Shown: positions 8,703 to 16,489 of the stretch, piece after piece
How the letters are laid out: each line of letters begins with the position of its first letter
Numbering within the stretch: the first letter of the stretch is position 1
Assembly (NCBI GenBank): GCA_024276605.1
Contig: JAJRWX010000009.1
Span: 149,839-213,838, forward strand
Reading direction: 5' to 3'
Length of the DNA: 64,000 nucleotides
Source: Planctomycetota bacterium
GTDB lineage: Bacteria > Planctomycetota > Phycisphaerae > UBA1845
Notes under the pieces: model-generated
What the model was told of the DNA's origin: nothing
Seen by the model: the letters and a program-made list of their open reading frames with translations, nothing else
Database searches by the model: none
Program-made: the position numbers and the translations under genes

Positions 8703-9511
8703 GACGTCGTTCCAGCATGTCGAATCGTTGGCACCACCCAAGCGGCACTTCCATCTCCCGTCGAAGCCACAGCCAGCTCAACACCATACACTTGCGAAAG
8801 CACGTCAGGCGTCACCACGCGAAGGGGCGTATCACATGCCGCTACTTTCCCGTCATGAAGAAGGAGGATACGGTCGCAGTATCGTGCCGCAAGGTTGACG
8901 TCATGCGTAACCACGACGGCGGATAGCTGACCATCATCTACTTTTTGTCGTATCATATCGAAGATAGCTATCTGATGATTCAAATCCAAACCCGTCGTCG
9001 GTTCATCAAGCAGCAATACTGCCGGTGCCTGCGCAAACGCCGCAGCCAGATGCACGCGCTGAGCTTCTCCACCGGAAAGCGTGGAAAGTCGTCGCTGAGA
9101 AAACGAGGTGATTTTCGTAGATTGCATCGCAGAGGTTGCCACCAAGCGATCCTGTTTTGACTCGAACAGCCCCAGCGTTCGATGTGGGAATCGCCCCAAC
9201 AACACCACATCTTCAACCAACATATCCACATCAACCGGTGGGTGTTGCGGCAAAAATGCAATTAACTTGGCAAGCTGCAACCTGGGCACCTGAGATAACG
9301 GTACCTCTTGCCAAAGAACATCGCCGATACGTGGTTGAAGCAGGCCGGCTAATAAGCGCAGCATCGTACTTTTGCCTGCACCGTTAGGCCCCACCAAGCC
9401 CCAGCACTGCCCCGCACAAACGTCCAGACTCACCGGCCCCAAAAACGTCGATTGAGAGGGAAAGCCAAACGAAACGTCGCGTGCCGATAATAAAGGCTGG
9501 TCACTTTTCAT
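8699..9511 (-). CDS. ABC transporter ATP-binding protein (FecE/BtuD type)
   Basis: A 270-residue ATPase with Walker A 'GPNGAGKST' (about residues 40-48), signature 'LSGGEAQRVHLA' and Walker B 'AVLLLDEPTTGLD', then the H-loop 'VVVTHDVN'. It energises the importer formed with the permease at 7560 and the binding protein at 9501. Its start overlaps the end of the binding-protein gene by 11 bp and its stop overlaps the permease start, so the three form one tightly coupled operon. Confidence 0.93.
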   Translation of the reverse strand: MKSDQPLLSARDVSFGFPSQSTFLGPVSLDVCAGQCWGLVGPNGAGKSTMLRLLAGLLQPRIGDVLWQEVPLSQVPRLQLAKLIAFLPQHPPVDVDMLVEDVVLLGRFPHRTLGLFESKQDRLVATSAMQSTKITSFSQRRLSTLSGGEAQRVHLAAAFAQAPAVLLLDEPTTGLDLNHQIAIFDMIRQKVDDGQLSAVVVTHDVNLAARYCDRILLLHDGKVAACDTPLRVVTPDVLSQVYGVELAVASTGDGSAAWVVPTIRHAGTTS

Positions 9512-10478
9512 CTGAAAATAGCCCTGGATGAAGCATACGTGCTAGTTTGTCTGCTATGAGTACACACCTCGTCGAAGGGATTAGCGCATAATCGTCATCG
9601 ACAAAATAAATCCGCTGCCCGCCAACAGCCGGCAACGTCTCAAACTTATGCCACTGCGACAATAAGGCCCGACGGCGAGGCTCGTCCACATCGATCTCCG
9701 GTAACAGTTCAATAATCACCTCCGGACGACGCGACAGAATAGTCTCCATACTTACCTGTGGATATGGCGCATCCACGTCACCGAAAATATTCTCACCACC
9801 GGCTAATTCGAGTAGTTGATTCAAAAAAGTCCCCCGACCAACCGTGAGAATATCTCGCAGTCGATCGGGCTGGCGCATCACGGTCAGTAAGACCCGAGGC
9901 CTAGCAACACCCGCCATGCGCTCGCGCACGAGGTTGAGGTCTTTTTGAAATTTTTCAATAAGCTGCGTCGCTTTCTCTTCTACATTAAGCTTCGCACCCA
10001 AATCACGCATACACTTTTCGATACCTTCCAGTGAATCAGTTTCATCGTAATACGTATCAATATGCAACGTACGACACAATCTCTCCAGCGATTCATTCCG
10101 GCCACGCAACACAAGCAGGTCGGGACGTAACATGACGATACGTTCGAGGTCCGGATCCATCAGGCCGCCGACTTGTGGGCGTGAAGATAGCTCCGGCGGA
10201 AAAATACAAAACTTCCCTACGCCGACAATCCGATCACACGCACCCAGCAAACAAACAATCTCCGCAGCATTAGGTGCAATAGTCACAATGCGCCGTGGCC
10301 ATGTGTGATGATCTCCATCTGCACTATGACGAACCTTAGGCGAGACTACATCCTGACTAGCCAGCGTGGGTGATTGAGCTTGAGCAGACGCTATCAAGAG
10401 AACTACGACTGATCGCAGTAGTACATACTGACATAACACGCGCAACTCGTTAAGAAGTGACAAAAATTTATAGAACAT
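9501..10478 (-). CDS. Periplasmic substrate-binding protein of B12/siderophore type (BtuF/FecB-like)
   Basis: A 325-residue exported protein with a hydrophobic signal segment (about residues 15-35, 'SVVVLLIASAQA'). It is followed by the helical-backbone binding-protein fold: 'RRIVTIAPNAAEIVCLLGA', 'IVGVGKFCIFPPE' and 'VGGLMDPDLERIVMLRPDLL'. This wording is close to BtuF-like cobalamin-binding proteins, but heme and siderophore binders share it. It is the first gene of the importer operon. I looked upstream for a cobalamin riboswitch (B12 box) and did not find one, so the substrate remains open. Confidence 0.85.
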   Translation of the reverse strand: MFYKFLSLLNELRVLCQYVLLRSVVVLLIASAQAQSPTLASQDVVSPKVRHSADGDHHTWPRRIVTIAPNAAEIVCLLGACDRIVGVGKFCIFPPELSSRPQVGGLMDPDLERIVMLRPDLLVLRGRNESLERLCRTLHIDTYYDETDSLEGIEKCMRDLGAKLNVEEKATQLIEKFQKDLNLVRERMAGVARPRVLLTVMRQPDRLRDILTVGRGTFLNQLLELAGGENIFGDVDAPYPQVSMETILSRRPEVIIELLPEIDVDEPRRRALLSQWHKFETLPAVGGQRIYFVDDDYALIPSTRCVLIADKLARMLHPGLFSDEK

Positions 10479-10641
10479 GCTTGCATGATAAGGGAGTTGC
10501 GATCACACGTGAAGCGGACAGTCCAATAGGATACGTGACGAAAATAGCGTCGATCATGGTCATAGTTCACGGTGGAAGCCGCATGGATACTTTCGTACGG
10601 AGTCCACCAGCTCACGCCGTGCAGTTTTGGTATTGCGAATC

Positions 10642-10673
10642 AATCAGAGCACCTGGCGCAAGCCTGGTGACTA
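10642..10673 (+). repeat. REP-like hairpin, CACC type (copy A)
   Basis: AATCAGAG followed by CACC-T-GGC-GCAA-GCC-T-GGTG. This belongs to the dispersed family also seen at 31461, 31496, 32091 and, inverted, at 10751 and 32163. The stem differs from the CCGC/GCGG copies by paired changes (CACC/GGTG), which supports a real hairpin. Confidence 0.75.
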
Positions 10674-10750
10674 GTCGTACTACGTGACAAAACTCACGAT
10701 ACGCTTGTTTTCGTGATGTAATAACCGCGACGTTAGCAATTATACGCCGG

Positions 10751-10782
10751 TGTCCGCAGGCTTGCGCCGTGCGGCTCTGATT
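10751..10782 (-). repeat. REP-like hairpin, CCGC type (copy B, inverted relative to copy A)
   Basis: On the minus strand it reads AATCAGAGCCGCACGGC-GCAA-GCCTGCGGACA. Together with copy A it makes an inverted pair about 77 bp apart, the arrangement called a REPIN in bacteria with REP elements. Confidence 0.78.
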
Positions 10783-10843
10783 GGATGCACCTATCTCGAC
10801 GAAAGTGTCATGGACCTGGTCCAAGTCGATTTGAGAAGGATCA

Positions 10844-12631
10844 CTACACCGAAACCGGCGGACACTCAGGCACTAAACAAACGTCCTGAATACTTCGGCT
10901 ACAAAGGGCACCAACCGCTATGGTCGCCTTTGGTCGAGATGGGTCTGAGGGAGACCAGCATATCAAACGATCACGCAACTCCGTTGTCGCCACAATTACA
11001 TCACCAGCTACATCCACACGCCGAAGCGTCTGACCACCTGCTTCATAGCGGCAGACAAAACTATCACCCACCACCAGCGCATAGACAGCTAATGACGTAT
11101 CAGTAAACACCAATCGATCGACACTATGCGCAGAAGTAAGCCAAAGCGACTCCGCCGGTCGCTGCATACCACGGTGGATCGTCTGCGGTTTATCAGTCAC
11201 ACCGACCGGCCAATGCAATATATCGCCCTCAGCATTTCCGGCGTACAACCCTCGGCCACTCGGACAAATCGCAGTGATCGTAGATGTACTACCGGTAAAA
11301 ATCTCGCCCGGCTTGCCATCCACGGATCGGTTGGACCAGCTTACAATTTGTGCATCAACAGCGCAGTACATCATAGATGCCATACGAACGACACTACGCA
11401 CGGCTTTAGCTTGGCTGGTTAAGGATGAAAAAAGTTCAACGGCATCCGCCGCATCTTGCCGCGACCATGACCAAATCCCCAGTTCCGAATGACTAGCGAT
11501 GATACGATCGTCCGTACCGACAACAGCGTTGAAACCGCCACGTACCGCTGGAGCTTCAGGCACCAGCCACGTCGCATCCGGCTCGATGGCATCCACCGGC
11601 AAACGATATACCCCCGTTGCGGCACCAAGCAGAAGTGAAACACCGGAGTTATTATCCATCACTTGGATAGATCGGACCGCGCCGGCTTCACCGGCGATCG
11701 AAACGCGTCTTGGTGCAGTATCCGTCGCATGAGGATCAAAAAACAATATCTCCTGCCCGGCAGCTACCGCAATCCATCGCGTACGCGCTTCATGCGTTTG
11801 GGTGGCGAAAACCGCTTCATAAATATCACCACGCTGTTGTTGAGAAAATGCGCGAAGCAGTTCGGGCAACGCCGTATCCGGCGACTTCGCCGCGATGTGA
11901 TGGATGCGAGACAACGTTTCTGCTAACTGTTCGATCCTTGCCTCTTGTGCATCACGTCGCGCTTCACCTAGCTTTCGGTTGATTTCCTGCTGCGCCTGCA
12001 CCAGTGCACCGTGCTGACGCACCTGTTGCAGTTGACGATGCGACTGGGATTCCCACTTCACCTGCGGCTCACCCATCAATTGCAATCCCGCCAGAAAGCA
12101 CGGTTGCTTAAGCGCATCTTGTATACCTTGTAACACCAACGCTGTACTACGCCCCTCCACTAGCGCAGCCGCTTCTTGACCGGCTGCCACATCAATCAGT
12201 GACTGCTTCATCGCCATCTGTACATGTCGAACGATGTTGTCTACCTTGATGACCCGATGACTGCCTAGCAGCGTCTTCTGAAAAGATTCCAACTCACTAC
12301 GCTCGGGGATCACACCCACCTTGATGCTGACGGAAGCACGGCATTGGAAACCATCTTTTGAGGTTACTTCTTCGATAACACTCACGTCGAGCGGCGTCAC
12401 GCGCACGAACATCAGGCTATCTATATCCGTAGCCTCGATCTGACCACCAGGCCCAACCAACACAAGGTCTCCGGTTTCTCGCGTCAATAGCGCCGCCCAG
12501 GACGGTGGAAGATCAAACGAACGGCGTAAAAAACCAAAAACTTCTTCAGCGGCTACGCTAAGCGCAACATGATCTACCTGTTGCAGGAATTGTTGTGGGT
12601 CGAACTTGCCGGAGATCATCATAACTTCCAT
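10844..12631 (-). CDS. SPFH/Band-7-like domain fused to a beta-propeller-like domain
   Basis: A protein of about 595 residues (the track extends to a TTG at 12667; the ATG at 12631 is preferred). The N-terminal third reads like an SPFH/flotillin-type domain: 'VTSKDGFQCRASVSIKVGV', then a helix with 'VDNIVRHVQMAMKQSLIDVA', and a closing 'FLAGLQLMG'. An alpha-helical, Gln/Arg-rich linker (about residues 200-270) follows. The remainder consists of repeated WD40-like strands ('GIWSWSR', 'QIVSWSN', 'DILHWPVG', 'LICWSPSD'), suggesting a six- or seven-bladed propeller. SPFH proteins scaffold membrane microdomains and are recurrent partners of PspA-type systems. No signal peptide or clear membrane helix is visible. 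It is the last gene of the 10-gene block, 63 bp after the AAA ATPase. The domain calls are by eye and need a profile search. Confidence 0.6.
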   Translation of the reverse strand: MEVMMISGKFDPQQFLQQVDHVALSVAAEEVFGFLRRSFDLPPSWAALLTRETGDLVLVGPGGQIEATDIDSLMFVRVTPLDVSVIEEVTSKDGFQCRASVSIKVGVIPERSELESFQKTLLGSHRVIKVDNIVRHVQMAMKQSLIDVAAGQEAAALVEGRSTALVLQGIQDALKQPCFLAGLQLMGEPQVKWESQSHRQLQQVRQHGALVQAQQEINRKLGEARRDAQEARIEQLAETLSRIHHIAAKSPDTALPELLRAFSQQQRGDIYEAVFATQTHEARTRWIAVAAGQEILFFDPHATDTAPRRVSIAGEAGAVRSIQVMDNNSGVSLLLGAATGVYRLPVDAIEPDATWLVPEAPAVRGGFNAVVGTDDRIIASHSELGIWSWSRQDAADAVELFSSLTSQAKAVRSVVRMASMMYCAVDAQIVSWSNRSVDGKPGEIFTGSTSTITAICPSGRGLYAGNAEGDILHWPVGVTDKPQTIHRGMQRPAESLWLTSAHSVDRLVFTDTSLAVYALVVGDSFVCRYEAGGQTLRRVDVAGDVIVATTELRDRLICWSPSDPSRPKATIAVGALCSRSIQDVCLVPECPPVSV

Positions 12632-12694
12632 CGAGACGTTACCATTGAGTACGCTTATCCTATACAATGATAGTTGAGCAGACCGAAGAAATCC

Positions 12695-13813
12695 TTACTT
12701 TCCTTCCTGAGCAAACGTATCATAGCGCACGAGGTCCGACGAATGCACGGAAGGCTTCGTCTGATCGATCACCGCGCTTAGGTCCGCGAGGTTAATAGGA
12801 CGCGGCTCTTTACCGCCGACAGCCTCCATGAACGGTCGTTGTGCCGCCTGTAGGGCGATGTTTTTAATGTCTGCACCACTATACCCCTCAAGCCGATCGC
12901 AAAGATCACCAAACTCAACATCGTCTGCCAACGGCCTATCACCGAGATAAATCTCAAGCAACCGAAATCGCGCCGGCGCGTCAGGCAAGCCCACGTAAAT
13001 TTTCGCATCCAAACGCCCAGGACGTAGCACCGCTTCATCCAGCATCCAGGGTTTATTGGTCGCACCAACAAAAAGTAGCGCGTGATCACCGCTACGATCG
13101 AATCCTTCCAACTCCTGCAGAATCTGCGGAACAACCCGCTGCATCACGGAAGACGAATCACTCTTTCGCTTAGGCACCAGCGCTTCAGCTTCATCCAAAA
13201 AAATGATCGATCTTGTCTGTGCTTTAGCGGCCTCAAATAGTTTACGAATATTCTGTTCCGCTTCACCAACCCATTTACTCAGCATCTGCGCCGCACTGAC
13301 CACGTAAAACGAAGCGTCGATTTCATGGGCTATCGCCCTGGCAATCATTGTTTTTCCCGTACCCGGCGGGCCGTAAAGCAACACACCGCCACCCGTGGCA
13401 ATGCCATAACGTTTAGCTAATTCAGGATGACCAAAGGGGTAGATCATTTTCACACGGATTTCGTCTTTGACATCCTCCAACCCGGCTATGTCATCGAAAC
13501 TGATGTCAGGCTTTTCACTCACCAACCAATCCGAAGCATCAGCGCCGGAGTCCTCCTCATTCTCCGATTGCTTTACCCGCCCCCTGCGCACCGCCCCCTG
13601 TTTCGCATCACAATCTTTAGCCAAGTCAATCAGCTCTGCCGCTAGCTCTTCATGTTGACGCTGCGTTTCAGGCGTCTTAGCCGACTCCGCCAGTTCAATC
13701 ATACATTCGGCGGCATCAACCAAATATGTCTTAGCCGCTAGAAAATCACCACTTTTATACGAGGTAATTCCCTTGCGTTTGAGTCGATCAAATGTTGCAA
13801 ATGAAACAGCCAT
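12695..13813 (-). CDS. Vps4-like AAA ATPase with MIT-like N-terminal domain
   Basis: A 372-residue single-AAA protein. The ATG at 13813 is chosen over the track's TTG at 13828. Residues about 8-70 form three predicted helices that read like a MIT domain ('SGDFLAAKTYLVDAAE', 'QRQHEELAAELIDLAKD'). An acidic linker (residues 82-100) follows, then one AAA module: 'FDDIAGLEDVKDEI', Walker A 'GPPGTGKT' (148-155), pore loop 'SKWVGEAE' with the Vps4-type Trp (179-186), Walker B 'IIFLDE' (203-208), and 'LRPGRLD'. It ends with 'KPSVHSSDLVRYDTF', the C-terminal helix typical of the Vps4/p97 group. Architecture and length match Vps4/CdvC, which disassembles ESCRT-III filaments. An ESCRT-III-like gene lies two genes upstream. 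A p97-like remodeller of another substrate is the alternative. Confidence 0.78.
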   Translation of the reverse strand: MAVSFATFDRLKRKGITSYKSGDFLAAKTYLVDAAECMIELAESAKTPETQRQHEELAAELIDLAKDCDAKQGAVRRGRVKQSENEEDSGADASDWLVSEKPDISFDDIAGLEDVKDEIRVKMIYPFGHPELAKRYGIATGGGVLLYGPPGTGKTMIARAIAHEIDASFYVVSAAQMLSKWVGEAEQNIRKLFEAAKAQTRSIIFLDEAEALVPKRKSDSSSVMQRVVPQILQELEGFDRSGDHALLFVGATNKPWMLDEAVLRPGRLDAKIYVGLPDAPARFRLLEIYLGDRPLADDVEFGDLCDRLEGYSGADIKNIALQAAQRPFMEAVGGKEPRPINLADLSAVIDQTKPSVHSSDLVRYDTFAQEGK

Positions 13814-13882
13814 AACCAATTTTTTCAATATTAACTAACAACCTAATGCTCCGTCACTACTGAGGTGACGGATTAGACCAAA

Positions 13883-13910
13883 CCGAGCCGCGCCCGTCAG
13901 AAAGCGGCTT
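13883..13910 (+). repeat. CCGCGCCCGT-type dispersed repeat, single copy
   Basis: The stretch 'CCGAGCCGCGCCCGTCAGAA' followed by AGCGG resembles the core of the element at 52043-52068 ('CAGAGCCGCGACCGTGAGGG' plus AGCGG). It lies in the 178-bp gap before the AAA gene. Confidence 0.5.
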
Positions 13911-13991
13911 ACTCGCTACAAGGTAAATTCGATGGCAAGCTCCCGCTCGATCGCAGCGCTGACCATGCATCAACTGATGCGTGATCGAAAT

Positions 13992-15503
13992 TTAGCGAGG
14001 CCTTCTTTGTCCTACTTTCGCCGGAGGAACCATAAAGACACAATCAGAAGCCGCGAAGCTATCTCCGGAAAAAGTACTACCTGTAAGCACTAATTCAATG
14101 GTTCGCCTCGGCTGCAAGGCATCAATCATAAACGCTGCACGGGCCTCAACCAATGAAAAAGGAATCACTAAGTCCAACATGCCGTCCGTCATCGCGCGGT
14201 GACAAACACATGGTTGAAAACCCGAAAAACTAATCACATCATCCTCTATAAACCGCGGCCCGCGTGATCCAACAAACGGCGCCAGCGACTGACCCACACC
14301 ATCCGCTCTGGTCAGCAACAGTGAAGACCTATCCACGTCTGCTGGTGAAAGATCAAATGTACCCGTTAATGCCACACGAAAGAAACCGCGCTTAAAACGA
14401 TGGAGGCGATTCGGACAACGACCCGGAAGAATATCGATTTCCACGGGCAGACCGACCGTAGGTAGGCAACCATTCACCTCATCACAAATATCGCCTGGAA
14501 AACAGGGATTAGGTCCATCCTGACAATCATTTACGACATCGCAAAATTCTTCCCCGTCGCAGAATAGACCGTTATCGCATATCGCATCGTCCGCTAGGTT
14601 CTGGCAATCATTGATGGGGTCGCAACTATCCAACGTACAGCCAACCGCATCATCGCACGCGGCGTCATCAGGTACATTCAGACAATCACTATCAACATCA
14701 CAGGTATCCACAGTACATCCAACGCCATCATCACACACCGTATCATCGGGAACATACGTGCAATCGTTTATCGCATCGCACACATCCGTCGTACAGTCAA
14801 TCAGGTCATCACATCGCGCATCGTTGGCCACCGACTGACATCCATTGGTCACATCACAAACATCATCCGTACACCCCACGCCGTCATCACACACCGTGTC
14901 ATCCGGTGTCACGCTACATTCACCACTCGTCAAATCGCAAACGTCCACCGTGCAACTAATGCCGTCGTCGCAATCCGCATCTTGTGTGCATCCCGGCGGC
15001 GTTCCGATGGCATACACATGCACGTCGTAGTTGAATGTTTCGCTATGGCTTCCATTGAAACCGGCATCACTGCCACCGGTAATACCAATGCCAAAGATCG
15101 CACCAGTAGGCGTGGTCCCTAGACGTACCACAGAATCGGTTGTTAGGCCGCCCCCGCCGCAATTAAGATCAATGGCGGAGTTGCCATCGTCGTTATTAGA
15201 ACCGCTCGACCCACTGGAAGAAGATGCTAATAGACGACTGCTCCCGCTACCCGACGTAATATCCACATCCACGATCACCTCATCGGTGTCGAAGGGGATC
15301 AATAGTTGGATCCAGTCCACATCTCCCGCCACCACCTCCCCGCTGGCCAGCCAAAAACATCCCTGGCCGGAATGAGTAGCTGCGGGGTCCGGTGAACCAT
15401 TTGGAAACGTGTCAGAAAAGTCCGGTGGTTCGATCAGTACGGGTTGGGCCATAGCCACACTAGCGCCTACGACAACCCACGTTAAGCAATGCAGTAGCTT
15501 CAT
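13992..15503 (-). CDS. Secreted protein with Cys/Asp-rich tandem repeats (Dicty_CTDC-like)
   Basis: A 503-residue exported protein with an N-terminal signal peptide ('VVVGASVAMAQP', cleavage near residue 20) and a GGGGA ribosome site. Residues about 55-165 form a beta-rich, Ser/Gly-rich domain. Residues about 165-335 hold at least six tandem units of roughly 27-30 residues of the type 'CDDGVGCTxDxCD...C', resembling the Cys-rich repeats of the Dicty_CTDC family seen in secreted planctomycete and myxobacterial proteins. The repeats are rich in Asp and may bind calcium and form disulfides. A C-terminal beta domain (about 345-500) follows and there is no sorting tag. It sits between the ESCRT-III-like and AAA genes on the same strand, which is odd for a secreted protein. 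It may be a passenger. Confidence 0.65.
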   Translation of the reverse strand: MKLLHCLTWVVVGASVAMAQPVLIEPPDFSDTFPNGSPDPAATHSGQGCFWLASGEVVAGDVDWIQLLIPFDTDEVIVDVDITSGSGSSRLLASSSSGSSGSNNDDGNSAIDLNCGGGGLTTDSVVRLGTTPTGAIFGIGITGGSDAGFNGSHSETFNYDVHVYAIGTPPGCTQDADCDDGISCTVDVCDLTSGECSVTPDDTVCDDGVGCTDDVCDVTNGCQSVANDARCDDLIDCTTDVCDAINDCTYVPDDTVCDDGVGCTVDTCDVDSDCLNVPDDAACDDAVGCTLDSCDPINDCQNLADDAICDNGLFCDGEEFCDVVNDCQDGPNPCFPGDICDEVNGCLPTVGLPVEIDILPGRCPNRLHRFKRGFFRVALTGTFDLSPADVDRSSLLLTRADGVGQSLAPFVGSRGPRFIEDDVISFSGFQPCVCHRAMTDGMLDLVIPFSLVEARAAFMIDALQPRRTIELVLTGSTFSGDSFAASDCVFMVPPAKVGQRRPR

Positions 15504-15548
15504 AACATTTCCCCCTATCCGGTAGTGAATAGATGCCTACCTTAGCCG

Positions 15549-16160
15549 CTATTTTTGCTTCTCGCTGGACTCGTCCTTGAGCGCGTTAAGCTCCGCCCGA
15601 AGCCCGGCTAACTTGTCCAACTCCTTTTGATGCGCCGCCTCAGCTTCGGCATCGATCAATCGATCCACATCTTCATTGCTGATGACCTCATCCGACGCAC
15701 TCATCTCTGCATCCTGAGAGGCGATATCCTCAACACTATCCAGGAACATATTCATACGCTCTTCCATGGACTGCGACTGCACCATCGCTTTTTCCCAGTC
15801 CGTCTGCGTTTTGACCAGGTCCGTCTCGCCAAACAATTTGCCAATCTCCGCAGCCATCATGCCCATCGCCTGGGAGAAATCAGCCGAAGCCTCAGCTTGG
15901 CGCTTGATCACGAGCGCATTTTTCACCGTGAGTAATTGACGCTCTAGCATTTTCCGAATCGTCGCCGTCTTCTTTAGCGAATTGCGAATGAAATTGTACT
16001 GCTGCGTATCGCCGATTTTCCGCGCTTGCTGGGCGTTCTTGATGAACTCATCCTGAAACTTGCCCTGTTCGCGAATGGATTTCTCAATCCGCCGAATCCC
16101 CTGGCGAATCTTGATGTCGCGTTCGATACGTCTCTCTTGAGCTGATTTGAATAATCCCAT
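15549..16160 (-). CDS. ESCRT-III (Vps2/Vps24/CHMP)-like coiled-coil protein with MIM1-like tail
   Basis: A 203-residue all-helical cytoplasmic protein. It starts with a short amphipathic stretch ('MGLFKSA'). A strongly basic first helix and a long hairpin partner follow ('IRRIEKSIREQGKFQDEFIK', 'QYNFIRNSLKKTATIRKMLE'), about residues 10-95. A Met-rich segment ('FSQAMGMMAAEIGKL', then 'SMEERMNMFLDSVED') precedes an acidic C-terminal half. This charge swing and helix order are those of ESCRT-III subunits. The last helix, 'LRAELNALKDE' (residues about 187-197), fits the MIM1 motif L-x-x-R-L-x-x-L-K/R with R replaced by E. MIM1 is the tail element bound by Vps4 MIT domains. PspA/Vipp1 is the known bacterial branch of the superfamily, but this protein reads closer to the eukaryotic/archaeal branch. 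It probably forms membrane-bound filaments remodelled by the AAA at 12695. Confidence 0.68.
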   Translation of the reverse strand: MGLFKSAQERRIERDIKIRQGIRRIEKSIREQGKFQDEFIKNAQQARKIGDTQQYNFIRNSLKKTATIRKMLERQLLTVKNALVIKRQAEASADFSQAMGMMAAEIGKLFGETDLVKTQTDWEKAMVQSQSMEERMNMFLDSVEDIASQDAEMSASDEVISNEDVDRLIDAEAEAAHQKELDKLAGLRAELNALKDESSEKQK

Positions 16161-16236
16161 CGATTCATTCCAGACTGTTGTAGATCGAAAAGCTTATCGC
16201 ACAACGCCACAAATACAGGATACGCTTTAGTAAAAC

Positions 16237-16482
16237 CTAATAATATTCCCGTTCGGGAATCAGCACCCACAGAAGTATGTAAATCAAGGTTCCGGGAAAG
16301 CCTGCTGAGAGAACAGACAGTAGCACGTAAATAATGCGTACCACAGTCGGGTCCAAATCGAAATACTCACCAATCCCGCCACAGATACCCGCCATCCAAC
16401 GGTCGTGAACACTTCGTCGCAATCGCCTTGAATAGCCGCTCAAAATAATCGGTTCCTCTCTGGGCCTATCGAGCCAAACCAT
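16237..16482 (-). CDS. PspC-domain membrane protein
   Basis: An 81-residue protein. A PspC domain begins with 'RRSVHDRWMAGICGGIGEYFD', followed by 'PTVVRIIYVLLSVLSAG' and a second helix 'LIYILLWVLIPE', so two membrane segments. PspC is a membrane sensor/effector of the phage-shock envelope-stress response and partners PspA (an ESCRT-III relative). The track's start at 16542 overlaps the upstream coiled-coil gene; the ATG at 16482 leaves a 7-bp gap and is preferred. Its place inside a block of ESCRT-III/PspA-like genes supports a membrane-stress role. Confidence 0.88.
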   Translation of the reverse strand: MVWLDRPREEPIILSGYSRRLRRSVHDRWMAGICGGIGEYFDLDPTVVRIIYVLLSVLSAGFPGTLIYILLWVLIPEREYY

Positions 16483-16489
16483 GCCATAC

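Larger units (their letters stand above)
10479..10843. other. Intergenic region holding a REPIN-like inverted repeat pair
   Basis: These 365 bp separate the SPFH/propeller gene end from the importer operon. They contain one REP-like hairpin in plus orientation (10642-10673) and one in minus orientation (10751-10782), listed separately. No ORF or riboswitch was recognised. Confidence 0.6.

Noticed and set aside
10479-10843. Possible cobalamin riboswitch upstream of the BtuF/FecB-like operon
   Set aside because: No B12-box sequence on the minus strand. The only structure is the REPIN-like pair.
14611-15375. Long plus-strand ORFs over the Cys-rich repeat gene
   Set aside because: They are antisense shadows of the repeated GTC/CAT codons of the minus-strand gene, and their Ser/Thr/Val-rich translation has no domain signal.
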